Notes: generated by a model not told the origin, from the sequence alone. 13,447 nucleotides of DNA from an uncultured Bacteroides sp. (GCA_900555635.1 USLU01000104.1:1-13447), one strand, 5' to 3'. Numbered from the stretch's first letter, positions 1 to 8,281 are shown. Numbers and translations: made by a program.

Positions 1-1922
1 TTGGCGTTTCCGAAATGGACATGTGGCGCATCATCATACAGATAGACCCAACATTGCAGAGAGGATTCAAAGTAGCCTGCAAAGGCTCTGATATCAGACT
101 GACCGCAAGTGACGACAAACAAATGTTATGGCTGCAATACCAACTGATAAAGAAGATCAGCAAAGAAGACCCGCGTATAGACGGTTCGGATCTTCCTCCC
201 GCCCTTATCAATCTCAACGATACTTGCGGAGCTTTTGCATTTGACTATCAAAGTATTTATTCTCCATACGGCCTGAACGCCGATCATACAGGCGTTATCG
301 GCCTGAACAACTTTGATGACAGCTGGGGAATATGGGGACACAACCTGCGAAAAGTCTTGGGAAAAGATGCAGAGAAAGTATATGCCACCATTCACGGGAA
401 GACAGATGACTCACAACTGTGTTTCTCTTCCGAGGATATGTATCGCCAGATAGAAAGTTACATCGTAGATAACTTCGGTGAAAAGGGGAATTTCCGTTTT
501 GTAATCGCACCGGATGATACTCCGTACGCCTGTACGTGTGCCACCTGTACCGCATTGGGAAATACAGAGAAGAACGCAACTCCCGCCGTTACGGAACTGA
601 CCCTCCGCCTGTCGCAGCGTTTTCCCAAACACACGTTCTTTACGACTTCCTACCTGACTACGCAACAAGTCACAGACAAGCAGCTCCCGCCTAACGTCGG
701 GGTAATTGTCAGCGCTATCGACTACCCGCTCCGCCGGACAGACGGCAAGGACGAGCAAGACAAGAAATTTGCGGAACAACTCGACAACTGGAAGAAAGTA
801 ACGAACAACATCTATATATGGGACTATATCAACAACTTCGACGACTACCTCACTCCTTTCCCCATATTAAAGATAGCCCAGCAAAGACTCCAACTTTTCA
901 AACAACACGGAGCCAGCGGCATATTTTTCAACGGAAGCGGCTACAGCTATTCTTCTTTCGATGAAATGAGGACTTTTGTATTATCAGCCCTTCTTATCAA
1001 CCCGGAACTTCCGGTTGATGAGTTAATTAAAAGCTATTTCAATCAGGAATACCCGGTATCCAAAAAATGGCTGTACGATTACTACACAGAGCTAGAAAAC
1101 AACGCCCAATCCGGAAAGCGGCTCGGACTTTACGCCGGTATCAGAGAATCGGAAAAAGGATTCCTCTATCCGGAGAAGTTTATCAAATTCTATGATGAAA
1201 TGGGAGATTTTGTATCCGAAGCAAAAGGGAAAGAGCGCAAAAAGCTGCACGAGCTCCAGACCGCCTTGTCTTTCACGCGCATGGAATTAGCACGTGACCA
1301 CGGTTTCGACGCTTACGGATATGCCAAGCGGAATGGAAAGGATATTCAACCGCTTCCCCAAGCTCGTAAATGGGTCACCCAGCTCAAAGAGCATCAAGCA
1401 TTTGCCGGAATGGAATATTATAATGAGTCAGCTTATGAGATTGACTATTATATAAAGGAATGGGAACAATATATACTTGCTTCCGACATAAAGAAAAGTT
1501 TGTTTCTGGGAATGAATCCTTCCACAGCCCCTAAACTAAATAAAAATGATTCAAAGAAACTGACCGACGGCACTCACGGTTTACCCGGAGACTATCATTG
1601 CGGTTGGGTTATCATTCCGGGAGAAGAATGTACCATCAACCTGCCGGTTAAAGGACTCAATGCATCAGGAACATTCTATATCAGTTTTCTGAACCTCCCC
1701 CGCCACCGTATCTATGCTCCACAGCAAGTTCAACTGTTGAAAGACGGAGTAGCCTATAAAACAATAGACTTGAAACCGGAAGACTCCCCAGAAAAAGGAG
1801 AAATGATGAAAGCCACTGTTCCGGCAGCCCTGAACGGAACAGAACAATTAAGCATAAAAATCAGTTGTTTAAAGAAACCGGGAACGCAAATGGGTATCGA
1901 TGAAATTGCATTCATCCCTTAG
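1..1922 (+). CDS. DUF4838 putative glycoside hydrolase-like protein, 5' truncated
   Basis: The reading frame is open from the first bases (codons from position 3) to the stop at 1920-1922, so the true start, and probably a signal peptide, lies outside the window. At least 639 residues are present. The middle part has DUF4838 hallmarks: a D-D-x-P-Y followed by a CxCxxC cluster (codons at 531, 537 and 546), then 'IWDYINNFDDYLTPFP', then a helical 'LLINPELPVDELI' segment. DUF4838 proteins are predicted TIM-barrel enzymes related to alpha-glucuronidase-type glycosidases and are common in Bacteroides polysaccharide metabolism; the substrate cannot be read here. The last 130 or so residues, starting around 'KLTDGTHGLPGDYHCGW', look like a beta-sandwich discoidin-type carbohydrate-binding module. 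GC content is high (32 of 60 bases at 601-660). The next gene starts 29 bp downstream, so co-transcription is likely. Family assignment is fairly sure; enzymatic activity is inferred. Confidence 0.85.
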   Translation, partial: GVSEMDMWRIIIQIDPTLQRGFKVACKGSDIRLTASDDKQMLWLQYQLIKKISKEDPRIDGSDLPPALINLNDTCGAFAFDYQSIYSPYGLNADHTGVIGLNNFDDSWGIWGHNLRKVLGKDAEKVYATIHGKTDDSQLCFSSEDMYRQIESYIVDNFGEKGNFRFVIAPDDTPYACTCATCTALGNTEKNATPAVTELTLRLSQRFPKHTFFTTSYLTTQQVTDKQLPPNVGVIVSAIDYPLRRTDGKDEQDKKFAEQLDNWKKVTNNIYIWDYINNFDDYLTPFPILKIAQQRLQLFKQHGASGIFFNGSGYSYSSFDEMRTFVLSALLINPELPVDELIKSYFNQEYPVSKKWLYDYYTELENNAQSGKRLGLYAGIRESEKGFLYPEKFIKFYDEMGDFVSEAKGKERKKLHELQTALSFTRMELARDHGFDAYGYAKRNGKDIQPLPQARKWVTQLKEHQAFAGMEYYNESAYEIDYYIKEWEQYILASDIKKSLFLGMNPSTAPKLNKNDSKKLTDGTHGLPGDYHCGWVIIPGEECTINLPVKGLNASGTFYISFLNLPRHRIYAPQQVQLLKDGVAYKTIDLKPEDSPEKGEMMKATVPAALNGTEQLSIKISCLKKPGTQMGIDEIAFIP

Positions 1923-1951
1923 ATGCTGAAAAAGTGATATAACAAAAATAA

Positions 1952-2476
1952 ATGGCAACAATGAATAAATCTATATTCTATATTTTACTACTGACGGCAC
2001 TTCCGCTCTGCTTTACAGGGTGCAGGAAGGAAGTACGTCCCACCAGCATGACGATAAAAGATTCCGTCAGACACTATTACCCTATCAAGCAAGGTCAGCA
2101 ACTCGATATCATGTTTACCATCACCAACACGGGAGATGCTCCGTTAATCATTTCAGAAATGCAACCTTCCTGTGGCTGTATCATTCTGGATAAAAGTTCG
2201 CATATCATCATTCCTGAGGATGGTATCAGGCAATTCAAAGCAACCTACAACAGCATCAAGAATGTAGGCGAAGTGGTTCACCGCATCCGGATTTTCGGCA
2301 ATATGCTCCCCGACGGGAGAGCCGAACTTAAATTTGATGTTAACGTAGTCCCCGATGCAGACTATACACGTGATTATGAAGAACTCTATCAAGAGTTCAA
2401 CACCAAAAATGGTATTGTCAGAGAGATGGTGGATGGAAAAGAATCTGAACTGGGATATTATGTCGGAGAACCGTAA
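1952..2476 (+). CDS. DUF1573-domain lipoprotein
   Basis: This is a 174-residue lipoprotein. A short hydrophobic signal segment (residues 7-20 or so) ends in the lipobox 'CFTGC', so the mature protein would begin at Cys24 and be lipid-anchored. The body is a single DUF1573 domain, an Ig-like/ASH-type beta sandwich, shown by 'FTITNTGDAPLIISEMQPSCGC' split as FTITNTGDAPL and ISEMQPSCGC, the family's signature. DUF1573 proteins are very common in Bacteroidetes envelopes; no enzymatic role is known. The C-terminal 35 residues after the domain are acidic and unassigned. A second ATG at 1961 gives a more canonical signal peptide and is a plausible true start; both starts follow the A-rich stretch 1941-1951. 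It lies 29 bp after the DUF4838 gene and probably shares its transcript. Confidence 0.9.
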   Translation: MATMNKSIFYILLLTALPLCFTGCRKEVRPTSMTIKDSVRHYYPIKQGQQLDIMFTITNTGDAPLIISEMQPSCGCIILDKSSHIIIPEDGIRQFKATYNSIKNVGEVVHRIRIFGNMLPDGRAELKFDVNVVPDADYTRDYEELYQEFNTKNGIVREMVDGKESELGYYVGEP

Positions 2477-2480
2477 TCGA

Positions 2481-2558
2481 TATCATGTATCAAGTATCAA
2501 ATATTAAGTATTAACATCAAATGACTGGCTAATACTCAACACTTGATACTTAATACTT
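2481..2558. terminator. Heptanucleotide-repeat hairpin, likely bidirectional terminator
   Basis: The 93-bp gap between two convergent genes is built of 7-nt units. Five in-phase units run 2481-2515 (TATCATG, TATCAAG, TATCAAA, TATTAAG, TATTAAC). Four units of the complementary pattern run 2531-2558 (AATACTC, AACACTT, GATACTT, AATACTT). Arms 2492-2513 and 2530-2551 pair over 22 positions around a 16-nt loop. In the minus-strand transcript the three imperfect positions become G-U pairs, so the stem is unbroken; in the plus-strand transcript they are A-C mismatches. A T-rich stretch (2559-2569) follows on the plus strand. The position between convergent stop codons fits a shared terminator. Confidence 0.7.
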
Positions 2559-2569
2559 ATTTCTCCTTT

Positions 2570-3130
2570 CTAAGGATGTATTTCTTTGAATGCGGCATTT
2601 TCTTCTTTCACATTCTGAATAGTCTGCTTTAACTCTCCAATCGGCAAGTCATATCCATACCAACCTGTATAGCAATCTACCACATACCATTTCCCGTCCG
2701 ACTGCAACTCGAACTCGACACGCAAATCAACCTCGGATTCTTCATAGCCTGCCTCAAAGATTTTATGCTTCGGTTCATTCAACGTAAACTTGGAAACATA
2801 AATACCTCCCTCTTCCTGGGTGATACGTTCTTCCTTCATGGTTTCGCTATCCAGCAACGGCCACTTTTCCCGAGTGAAAGGGAATGTTTTCTCGGTTTCT
2901 CCGTCATCTGCCAACAAAGTGATCGGAGTCTTTAATGGGAACTTGATACGAGTATACTGGAAGGCTGCACTGGAAGTAAATTTATCCAGAAAGGATTTGA
3001 AATCTTCACCGTCTTGTGTAGTCAGTTCACTATCGGCTTTTGCCTTGGAACTATTACCGCAGGAGATAAACGAAACACCTGCGAGCAGCATCATAGCCAG
3101 CAAGCAGCATACAAACTTTTTAGCTCTCAT
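2570..3130 (-). CDS. DUF4348-like lipoprotein
   Basis: This 186-residue protein is read on the minus strand. Its N-terminus (MRAKK, hydrophobic core, lipobox 'FISC' with Cys24) is a clear lipoprotein signal. The mature part contains 'FLDKF', 'FQYTRIKFPLKTPI', 'FPFTREKWPLLD' and 'DGKWYVVDCYTGWY'. This arrangement resembles the DUF4348 family of small Bacteroides lipoproteins, and the terminal 'W..V.C' segment recalls NTF2-like folds. The Pfam number is from memory and would need a profile search; the lipoprotein call is secure. A good Bacteroides promoter lies just upstream (3165-3194), so it is probably a single-gene unit, ending at the heptad hairpin. No function is known. Confidence 0.85.
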   Translation of the reverse strand: MRAKKFVCCLLAMMLLAGVSFISCGNSSKAKADSELTTQDGEDFKSFLDKFTSSAAFQYTRIKFPLKTPITLLADDGETEKTFPFTREKWPLLDSETMKEERITQEEGGIYVSKFTLNEPKHKIFEAGYEESEVDLRVEFELQSDGKWYVVDCYTGWYGYDLPIGELKQTIQNVKEENAAFKEIHP

Positions 3131-3164
3131 AACACTATATAAATTAATAGTTTAATTGACGGCG

Positions 3165-3194
3165 CAAAGATAGTAACAAGTTTGGTTTTGCAAT
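3165..3194 (-). promoter_or_regulatory. Bacteroides-type promoter for the DUF4348-like lipoprotein
   Basis: Read on the minus strand, TATCTTTG (3172 down to 3165) is a perfect match to the -7 consensus TAnnTTTG. An ATTG at 3194-3191 can serve as the -33 element (consensus TTTG), with 18 nt between them. Transcription would start roughly 25-30 nt before the ATG at 3130. Confidence 0.7.
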
Positions 3195-3365
3195 ACTTTT
3201 ATACATTAAAATTGGTTCAAATCAAGGCACAAAAGAAACTTCGTTATTACGTTCTAAATAAAAGATTTTAAAGAAATATCCGATTCCATTCGTCTACGGT
3301 CAAATAATGTACGTTTTCATCCTACTAATGTACCATTTACTCATACCTAAATACTTATTTCTCCT

Positions 3366-3373
3366 CACCTTTG
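3366..3373 (+). promoter_or_regulatory. Possible -7 box upstream of the AT-rich gene block
   Basis: CACCTTTG differs from TAnnTTTG by one base and ends 43 nt before the ATG at 3417. No convincing TTTG -33 element lies 19-21 nt upstream. An alternative pair further up is TTTG at 3181-3184 with TAAAATTG at 3207-3214 (22-nt spacing). Some promoter is expected in this 286-bp divergent gap, but neither candidate is strong. Nothing else is visible in 3195-3416. Confidence 0.3.
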
Positions 3374-3416
3374 TAACAACATACAAACAAAGAATACACT
3401 TTAACATTATAATACT

Positions 3417-5222
3417 ATGAAAACAATTTACACCGTATTTTTACTTCTCTTGTTACTCAGTTGTACTTCATCCAGTGAAAAACTAGCATGGGAAATAGCA
3501 AACAATTCTCAAACAAATAAAAAGGAACTTACTCGCTTTTTAGAACATTATAAAACAAATAAGGACAAAGATAAATATAAAGCTGCTTGCTTTCTGATAG
3601 AAAATATGCCTAACAAATATTCCATCAATGGCAAAGAACAGAAAATATATGATATTGATATAGTAAAAGCTGACTCTCTCATAAAATCACTAGAGCATTC
3701 ATTCTTTTTAAAAGAAAAGAGTCCTTATTTGAAAAATTATACATTCGAACAGTTCTGCGAATACATCTTACCATACAGAGTCGCTGATGAATCATTACAA
3801 TATTATTGGAAATGGGACTGTAGTAGAAAATTTGAGAAACAATGTACCAACGATATTATTCAAACAGCACAGAATATAAATGCTCAAATTAAAATAGAGC
3901 TATCTCCCGAATTTTACAAAGATACATTAAAATCATATTCATCAATAATAAAGACAGGATATGGTAAATGTGATGATAGAACAGCATTAGTTACTATGGC
4001 CTTACGGTCAGTAGGAATTCCTGCCGCATTTGAATTTGTACCTTATTGGGGAAGCAATAACAATGGACATTCTTTTGTTTCAATTATATTACCAGACAAT
4101 AAAATATATCCATTACAAAACACAGACAAACAAGCAAACGGAGATTATTACCTATCACGTAAAACTCCTAAAATATATCGTAAGATGTATTCAATACAAG
4201 ATTTAGCCAAACACATCGACAATATTCCCGAATTATTTCGTCACAATGACCTACTGGATGTTACAAAATTGCACAACATCGGCTCTTGTGATGTTACAGT
4301 CTCGACTAATATAAATAAAGAAAAAGAAAATTTTTTATCTGTATTTTCCCCAAAAAGATGGGTACCTGTTGCTTTTTCCTCTTCTCAAACATTCCATCAC
4401 ATTGGGACTGGAAATATATACAATGTTGATCGTAATAAGGAAGCTATTGATTTAGGTGATGGCATAGTTTATCTCCCAACTCACTGGGTAAATGAAGAGG
4501 CCATTCCAATAGGCAGCCCAATAATAGTATCGGAGGATTCAGTAAGGGAAATAAAACCAGACACTAAACATCTTGAAAGAGTAGTATGTAAACGCAAATT
4601 CCCTTTGAATATGCGAATTGTTGATTTCTCAAAATTGATGATTATGGGAGTTTTTGAAGGGGCAAATAAAGCAGACTTTTCTGATGCAACGGAACTTTAT
4701 AAAATAACAAAAACTCCGGAAAGCAAAATGCAAAAGATAGAAATATCTGCAGAGAAAGCCTATCGTTACATACGTTATAGAAAACCAAAAGGGACCTTTA
4801 GTATCGCAGAATTTTGTTTATATCAATCTGATGAAAAGCTTCTACCATTCCACCCTATAGCTTGTGATGCTATATACGAAGACAGTACTATGCTTAATAT
4901 TTTCGATGGACAACCACTTACCTATTATCAAGTGAGTGGTGGCATAGACTTATGGGTTGGTGTGGATTTATATAAACCTGTGAAGATTTCAAAAATTGGA
5001 TTTGCTCCACGTAATGACGATAATGCAATAGTTTCAACAGACACTTATGAACTGTTTTATTGGCAGGATCAATGGATAAGTTTAGGCCGGAAACGACCAA
5101 TAGGTGATAGTGTCGTTTATGATAACGTACCTCAAAAAGCTCTGTTATGGTTGCGCAATTTGACTAAAGGCCGTGAAGAACGTCCATTCACTTATGAAAA
5201 TGGGAAACAGATATGGTGGTAA
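3417..5222 (+). CDS. Transglutaminase-like lipoprotein with C-terminal discoidin-like modules
   Basis: This is a 601-residue lipoprotein: the signal segment ends in 'LLSC', giving a lipidated Cys16. A helical region (about 20-160) precedes a transglutaminase-like cysteine protease fold. That fold is marked by 'GYGKCDDRTALVTMALRSVG' (nucleophile Cys185) and 'NNGHSFVSI' (His218). The third residue is probably Asp237 or a neighbour in 'YPLQNTD', where the usual 'PLD' is not exact. Two beta-sandwich-like modules follow. One ends in 'YRYIRYRKPKGTFSIAEFCLY' (from about 449). The other contains 'WVGVDLYKPVKISKIGF', 'PRNDDN' (531-536) and 'YELFYWQDQWISLG', which resemble F5/8 type C carbohydrate-binding domains. 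The fold can act as protease, amidase or cross-linking enzyme; the substrate is unknown. It opens the AT-rich block, and the next gene follows after 30 bp. Confidence 0.85.
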   Translation: MKTIYTVFLLLLLLSCTSSSEKLAWEIANNSQTNKKELTRFLEHYKTNKDKDKYKAACFLIENMPNKYSINGKEQKIYDIDIVKADSLIKSLEHSFFLKEKSPYLKNYTFEQFCEYILPYRVADESLQYYWKWDCSRKFEKQCTNDIIQTAQNINAQIKIELSPEFYKDTLKSYSSIIKTGYGKCDDRTALVTMALRSVGIPAAFEFVPYWGSNNNGHSFVSIILPDNKIYPLQNTDKQANGDYYLSRKTPKIYRKMYSIQDLAKHIDNIPELFRHNDLLDVTKLHNIGSCDVTVSTNINKEKENFLSVFSPKRWVPVAFSSSQTFHHIGTGNIYNVDRNKEAIDLGDGIVYLPTHWVNEEAIPIGSPIIVSEDSVREIKPDTKHLERVVCKRKFPLNMRIVDFSKLMIMGVFEGANKADFSDATELYKITKTPESKMQKIEISAEKAYRYIRYRKPKGTFSIAEFCLYQSDEKLLPFHPIACDAIYEDSTMLNIFDGQPLTYYQVSGGIDLWVGVDLYKPVKISKIGFAPRNDDNAIVSTDTYELFYWQDQWISLGRKRPIGDSVVYDNVPQKALLWLRNLTKGREERPFTYENGKQIWW

Positions 5223-5252
5223 AATTATTTCTAACTATTAAATAATAAAATT

Positions 5253-6305
5253 ATGAAAAAAATTACTTTGTTTTTGTCCTTACTTTTAATAGGAAGTGTG
5301 GGCTTTTCACAAATTATTCCGGGCGTAAACATCGGTAAACGCAAGGAATATATGATGAGAACGTATAAAATCAATAGTCAAAAGGCAGATGAATACGAAC
5401 AAATTCTATTCTCCTTACAGAAAGAGAATGACCAGCTAAAGAATCGGAAAATTAGCTCTACTCAATTTAAAGCGGAACAAAAAAAGCTTTATAAAAAATA
5501 TGGTACAATAATCAGCCAAGCATTTTCTGGAGGAAAACATAAAAAATGGAGCTCTTGTACCCAAGAAATGGAACGTTACCAAATACTAAGTGAAAACAAA
5601 TTTATTCCATATGAAAAAATGCGTGCTTTGTATAAGGCCGAATCGGAATGGGTCAAAGAACGAGATAAAATGCATAAAGATACTGGAGAAGCATGGGAAA
5701 AATATGAAAATAGTGATACTATGGTATCCGAGCTAAATATTAAAATAAAACAAATATTAGGAACTGAAAATGGGACTTGGTATATCGAATATAAGAGACT
5801 GTTCTTCAGAGCACTTGACAATATGGACAAATATGGAGTTACATACAAAGATGCCTTTACCATAGCAAAAATAGAAGATACGTATAAACAAAAACGTGCA
5901 AACATACTCAATAGCAATAAAAAAAATGCCGAAAGGGAAGTGGAACTGATGGCTATTGATGATGAGATGGCAAAAAAAATAGCAAAGACTGTTCCGTCTG
6001 TTTCTGTAAAGTGGAAAAAAGTAAATAATGCAGCATTAGATCATACTTTGAAATCAAGATATGGGCTAAATCAGGAGCAAATAAACAAATTCAAGACAGC
6101 TTATAATAAGTATGCAATTGAAGAATATAAGATTCTCAATCAGAAAAAACTGTCTGATAGCGATAAATACGACCAACTCTCCCAATTAGGTGAAACCTTC
6201 TGTAAGACAGTAAATCCTTTATTCAAGGTTGATAATTATAAAAAATGGTATGGTTGGTGGAAATACGATTTTGAAAGAAAAATGAAAAGAAAAGGATTAA
6301 AATGA
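5253..6305 (+). CDS. Secreted helical protein with four ~78-residue repeats
   Basis: This is a 350-residue protein with a Sec signal peptide (MKK, hydrophobic core, cleavage likely after 'GFSQ', residue 20). I recognise no named family. The rest is Lys/Glu/Tyr-rich and predicted mainly helical. It divides into four degenerate repeats, each ending in an aromatic patch with a tryptophan: 'KHKKWSS' (Trp99), 'NGTWYIEY' (Trp176), 'VSVKWKKV' (Trp254) and 'NYKKWYGWW' (Trp332). The spacings are 77, 78 and 78. Three repeats begin with an aromatic/hydrophobic helix start such as 'RTYKINSQ', 'DKYGVTYKD' or 'SRYGLNQEQ', the last of which resembles the LTxxQ motif of Spy/CpxP periplasmic chaperones. It sits 30 bp after the transglutaminase gene and 7 bp before the metallopeptidase gene, so it is almost certainly in one operon with them. 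A binding, chaperone or scaffold role is only a guess. Confidence 0.85.
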   Translation: MKKITLFLSLLLIGSVGFSQIIPGVNIGKRKEYMMRTYKINSQKADEYEQILFSLQKENDQLKNRKISSTQFKAEQKKLYKKYGTIISQAFSGGKHKKWSSCTQEMERYQILSENKFIPYEKMRALYKAESEWVKERDKMHKDTGEAWEKYENSDTMVSELNIKIKQILGTENGTWYIEYKRLFFRALDNMDKYGVTYKDAFTIAKIEDTYKQKRANILNSNKKNAEREVELMAIDDEMAKKIAKTVPSVSVKWKKVNNAALDHTLKSRYGLNQEQINKFKTAYNKYAIEEYKILNQKKLSDSDKYDQLSQLGETFCKTVNPLFKVDNYKKWYGWWKYDFERKMKRKGLK

Positions 6306-6312
6306 TTATTTT

Positions 6313-7827
6313 ATGAAAAAATCAACTTATATTTATACTGTTTTATGTGTAATTGCAATTGTCATTAGTATAGTAAATTGCAAAGATGAAGATTTGCTAG
6401 AATCAGGTTTACAGACTGACATGAAAGATTTTAGTTTGCAAGAAGCTAAAAACTTTTTTCAAACTCAAGCTCATGCTAATTTAACATTAAGTCGTTCATT
6501 GGATAACAAAAGGAATAAAACAGTTTCCCCCGGTGATTTCGTACCTAACTGGGATGCAGCAGTCAGTTCTACCAACAACGGACTCGCTTGCTATGATATT
6601 CCTATAACTCCGACTTATCACTTTAAAGCAATTTATGTAGATGAAAGAAATGGCAAGCCTTCTGCAGGAAAAGTCAATGTATATCAGAAACTAGTGATAG
6701 TAAAAGATGTAAAGAGCAATAGAATGGATCAATACATCTTAACTTTGATACCCTCCAAATTATATGATAGTAGAAATGGTGCACAAACTTGTAACAACTT
6801 TATAAATTGTGCAGACAAGGGTGGTTTTACAGGAGTAGCATTATATTCCTGTGTATATTCACAAGTTACAGCTCGTATAAGTACTTTTAAGAACGGAGTA
6901 AAAACGAGAGGGGTATTTCTATTAAATGCTTCAGGGAAAACTAATTTATCAGATAAGTATGAGCAGGCTCGCGCATTAGCATCTACTGTATATATTCAAA
7001 AGAAAAAGATGGTCTTAACGCGTGGAGAAGATGACTATAACTACGATTATGATTATGGTAATGAAGATGATTACACTTATATTGGTGAGACACTTGAAGA
7101 AGTCATAATTACTCCAGAATCAAATAATAATGAAACAAGTGGCGGAAACGATGAATGGGAAATCATAGCACCTCCCGATAGTGGAACAATAGACCCCGAA
7201 CCGACAGAACCGGAATCGACGAGTACGGAAGATGATACTGTGACAGAAAAACCTACAACTAACACAGGAGATGAAGACTCTCAACTAAGTACAGCTTTAA
7301 AAGATATTACTCCTATTTTGAAGAAAGTAAATATCGATATTAGCAAATATAAAATAGTACAAGGAACGGGGCAATGTCCAGTAAATGCTCAAACACTTGC
7401 TAATAATACAATAGAAATTTGCACTGAATTTTACAACCATAAAGACAACGAACGCGCTTCTATAATCTGGCATGAAATATACCATATAAATAATGGACAC
7501 AATCAAGCCAACTCAACAAAGTCTCCTTGCAGTGAAATCATACTTGTTCCAACAGGTCATATTTTAGAAGGTCTAAATCATTATGTAGAGTGGCGTTTAG
7601 ACGGTGTAAAAGATTCGAAACAGTACGATAGTCTGCTAGAAGGAGAAAAAGACTTTATGTGTTCCGAATTTTCATTAAAGAATGATCCACAATGGTATTT
7701 GAATGAAGTAAAAACATATAATGCAGAAAGAGATAATGGTATAGAGAAATTACCTTACTATGAGGGGCTTATAGACTTTATGCAATGGAAATATGAACAA
7801 CTATATGAATATTCTAAAAACAAATAA
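6313..7827 (+). CDS. Surface lipoprotein with C-terminal HExxH metallopeptidase domain
   Basis: This is a 504-residue lipoprotein. The lipobox 'SIVNC' gives Cys23, and the mature end 'CKDEDLLES' carries Lys plus acidic residues right after Cys, like the lipoprotein export signal that places Bacteroidetes lipoproteins on the cell surface. Residues 39-232 form a probable beta-rich N-domain ('DFSLQEAKNFFQ', then 'VPNWDAAV' and 'YQKLVIVKD'). Residues 238-325 are an acidic linker, first Asp/Tyr-rich (239-254), then 'LEEVIITPES', then Pro/Thr/Glu-rich. The C-domain has 'WHEIYHINNGH': His387 and His391 as zinc ligands, Glu388 as catalytic base, His396 nearby, and Glu465 in 'NEVKTYNAE' as a possible gluzincin-type third ligand. 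No named peptidase family can be assigned. It starts 7 bp after the repeat protein and ends 7 bp before the next gene. Confidence 0.85.
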   Translation: MKKSTYIYTVLCVIAIVISIVNCKDEDLLESGLQTDMKDFSLQEAKNFFQTQAHANLTLSRSLDNKRNKTVSPGDFVPNWDAAVSSTNNGLACYDIPITPTYHFKAIYVDERNGKPSAGKVNVYQKLVIVKDVKSNRMDQYILTLIPSKLYDSRNGAQTCNNFINCADKGGFTGVALYSCVYSQVTARISTFKNGVKTRGVFLLNASGKTNLSDKYEQARALASTVYIQKKKMVLTRGEDDYNYDYDYGNEDDYTYIGETLEEVIITPESNNNETSGGNDEWEIIAPPDSGTIDPEPTEPESTSTEDDTVTEKPTTNTGDEDSQLSTALKDITPILKKVNIDISKYKIVQGTGQCPVNAQTLANNTIEICTEFYNHKDNERASIIWHEIYHINNGHNQANSTKSPCSEIILVPTGHILEGLNHYVEWRLDGVKDSKQYDSLLEGEKDFMCSEFSLKNDPQWYLNEVKTYNAERDNGIEKLPYYEGLIDFMQWKYEQLYEYSKNK

Positions 7828-7834
7828 GTATATT

Positions 7835-8281
7835 ATGAAAACAATATTAATATTAATTCTGGCATCTTTACCTTTAATTGGAGCTGCACAAATTGACATA
7901 CAACTTTCTTTTAATAAAGAAGCGAAAGAAGCCACACTATTATTACTAAATACAAGTGATGATATTTATAGGTTATCACCCAAATCAATAGATCAATATG
8001 AGCCAGGAACAGGTTGTATTTATACCTTTTTATATCGTGATAAAAATGATAAAGTAATATATAAAAGAAGCCGTTTTATATATGATGAATTACCATTAGA
8101 TAAGTATAGATTGGGGCAATATCTGTTACCTCATGAAAATAATGAATATAAATATGAATTTGCCAAATGGTATAGTGGAGAGATTTGTTCAATAGAAGTT
8201 GAAATACAAATAGAAGCAATCAATTATACAACAAGAAAGTCTTATCTAAAAAAAATAAAGCGGATTTATTTACTAAAATAA
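7835..8281 (+). CDS. Small secreted beta-rich protein (divergent member of a three-gene set)
   Basis: This is a 148-residue protein with a Sec signal peptide, cleavage likely after 'IGAAQ' (residue 19). The start at 7835 is preferred over the upstream ATG at 7793. It puts the signal peptide at the N-terminus and avoids a 35-bp overlap with the metallopeptidase gene, leaving a 7-bp gap. The mature protein begins 'IDIQLSFNKEAKEATLLLLN', followed by 'TSDD' and 'GTGCIY'. This matches the pattern of the two downstream paralogues (hydrophobic strands, Asn-Thr/Ser-Asp turn, GxGC/SGS turn), but identity is low. The alternating hydrophobic pattern suggests a single Ig-like beta sandwich. I do not recognise a named family. 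It probably ends the first operon, because a hairpin follows at 8344-8393. Confidence 0.8.
   Translation: MKTILILILASLPLIGAAQIDIQLSFNKEAKEATLLLLNTSDDIYRLSPKSIDQYEPGTGCIYTFLYRDKNDKVIYKRSRFIYDELPLDKYRLGQYLLPHENNEYKYEFAKWYSGEICSIEVEIQIEAINYTTRKSYLKKIKRIYLLK

Noticed and set aside
126..779. Several minus-strand open frames opposite the DUF4838 gene
   Set aside because: They overlap one another and a strongly supported plus-strand gene, and their translations look like antisense of that protein.
1..3130. Polysaccharide utilisation locus around the DUF4838 gene
   Set aside because: No SusC/SusD pair, hybrid two-component regulator or other glycosidase is visible. It could lie upstream of the window, but this sequence does not show it.
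7793..7834. Upstream ATG extending the small secreted protein by 14 residues
   Set aside because: It would overlap the metallopeptidase gene and displace the signal peptide from the N-terminus; ATG at 7835 fits better.
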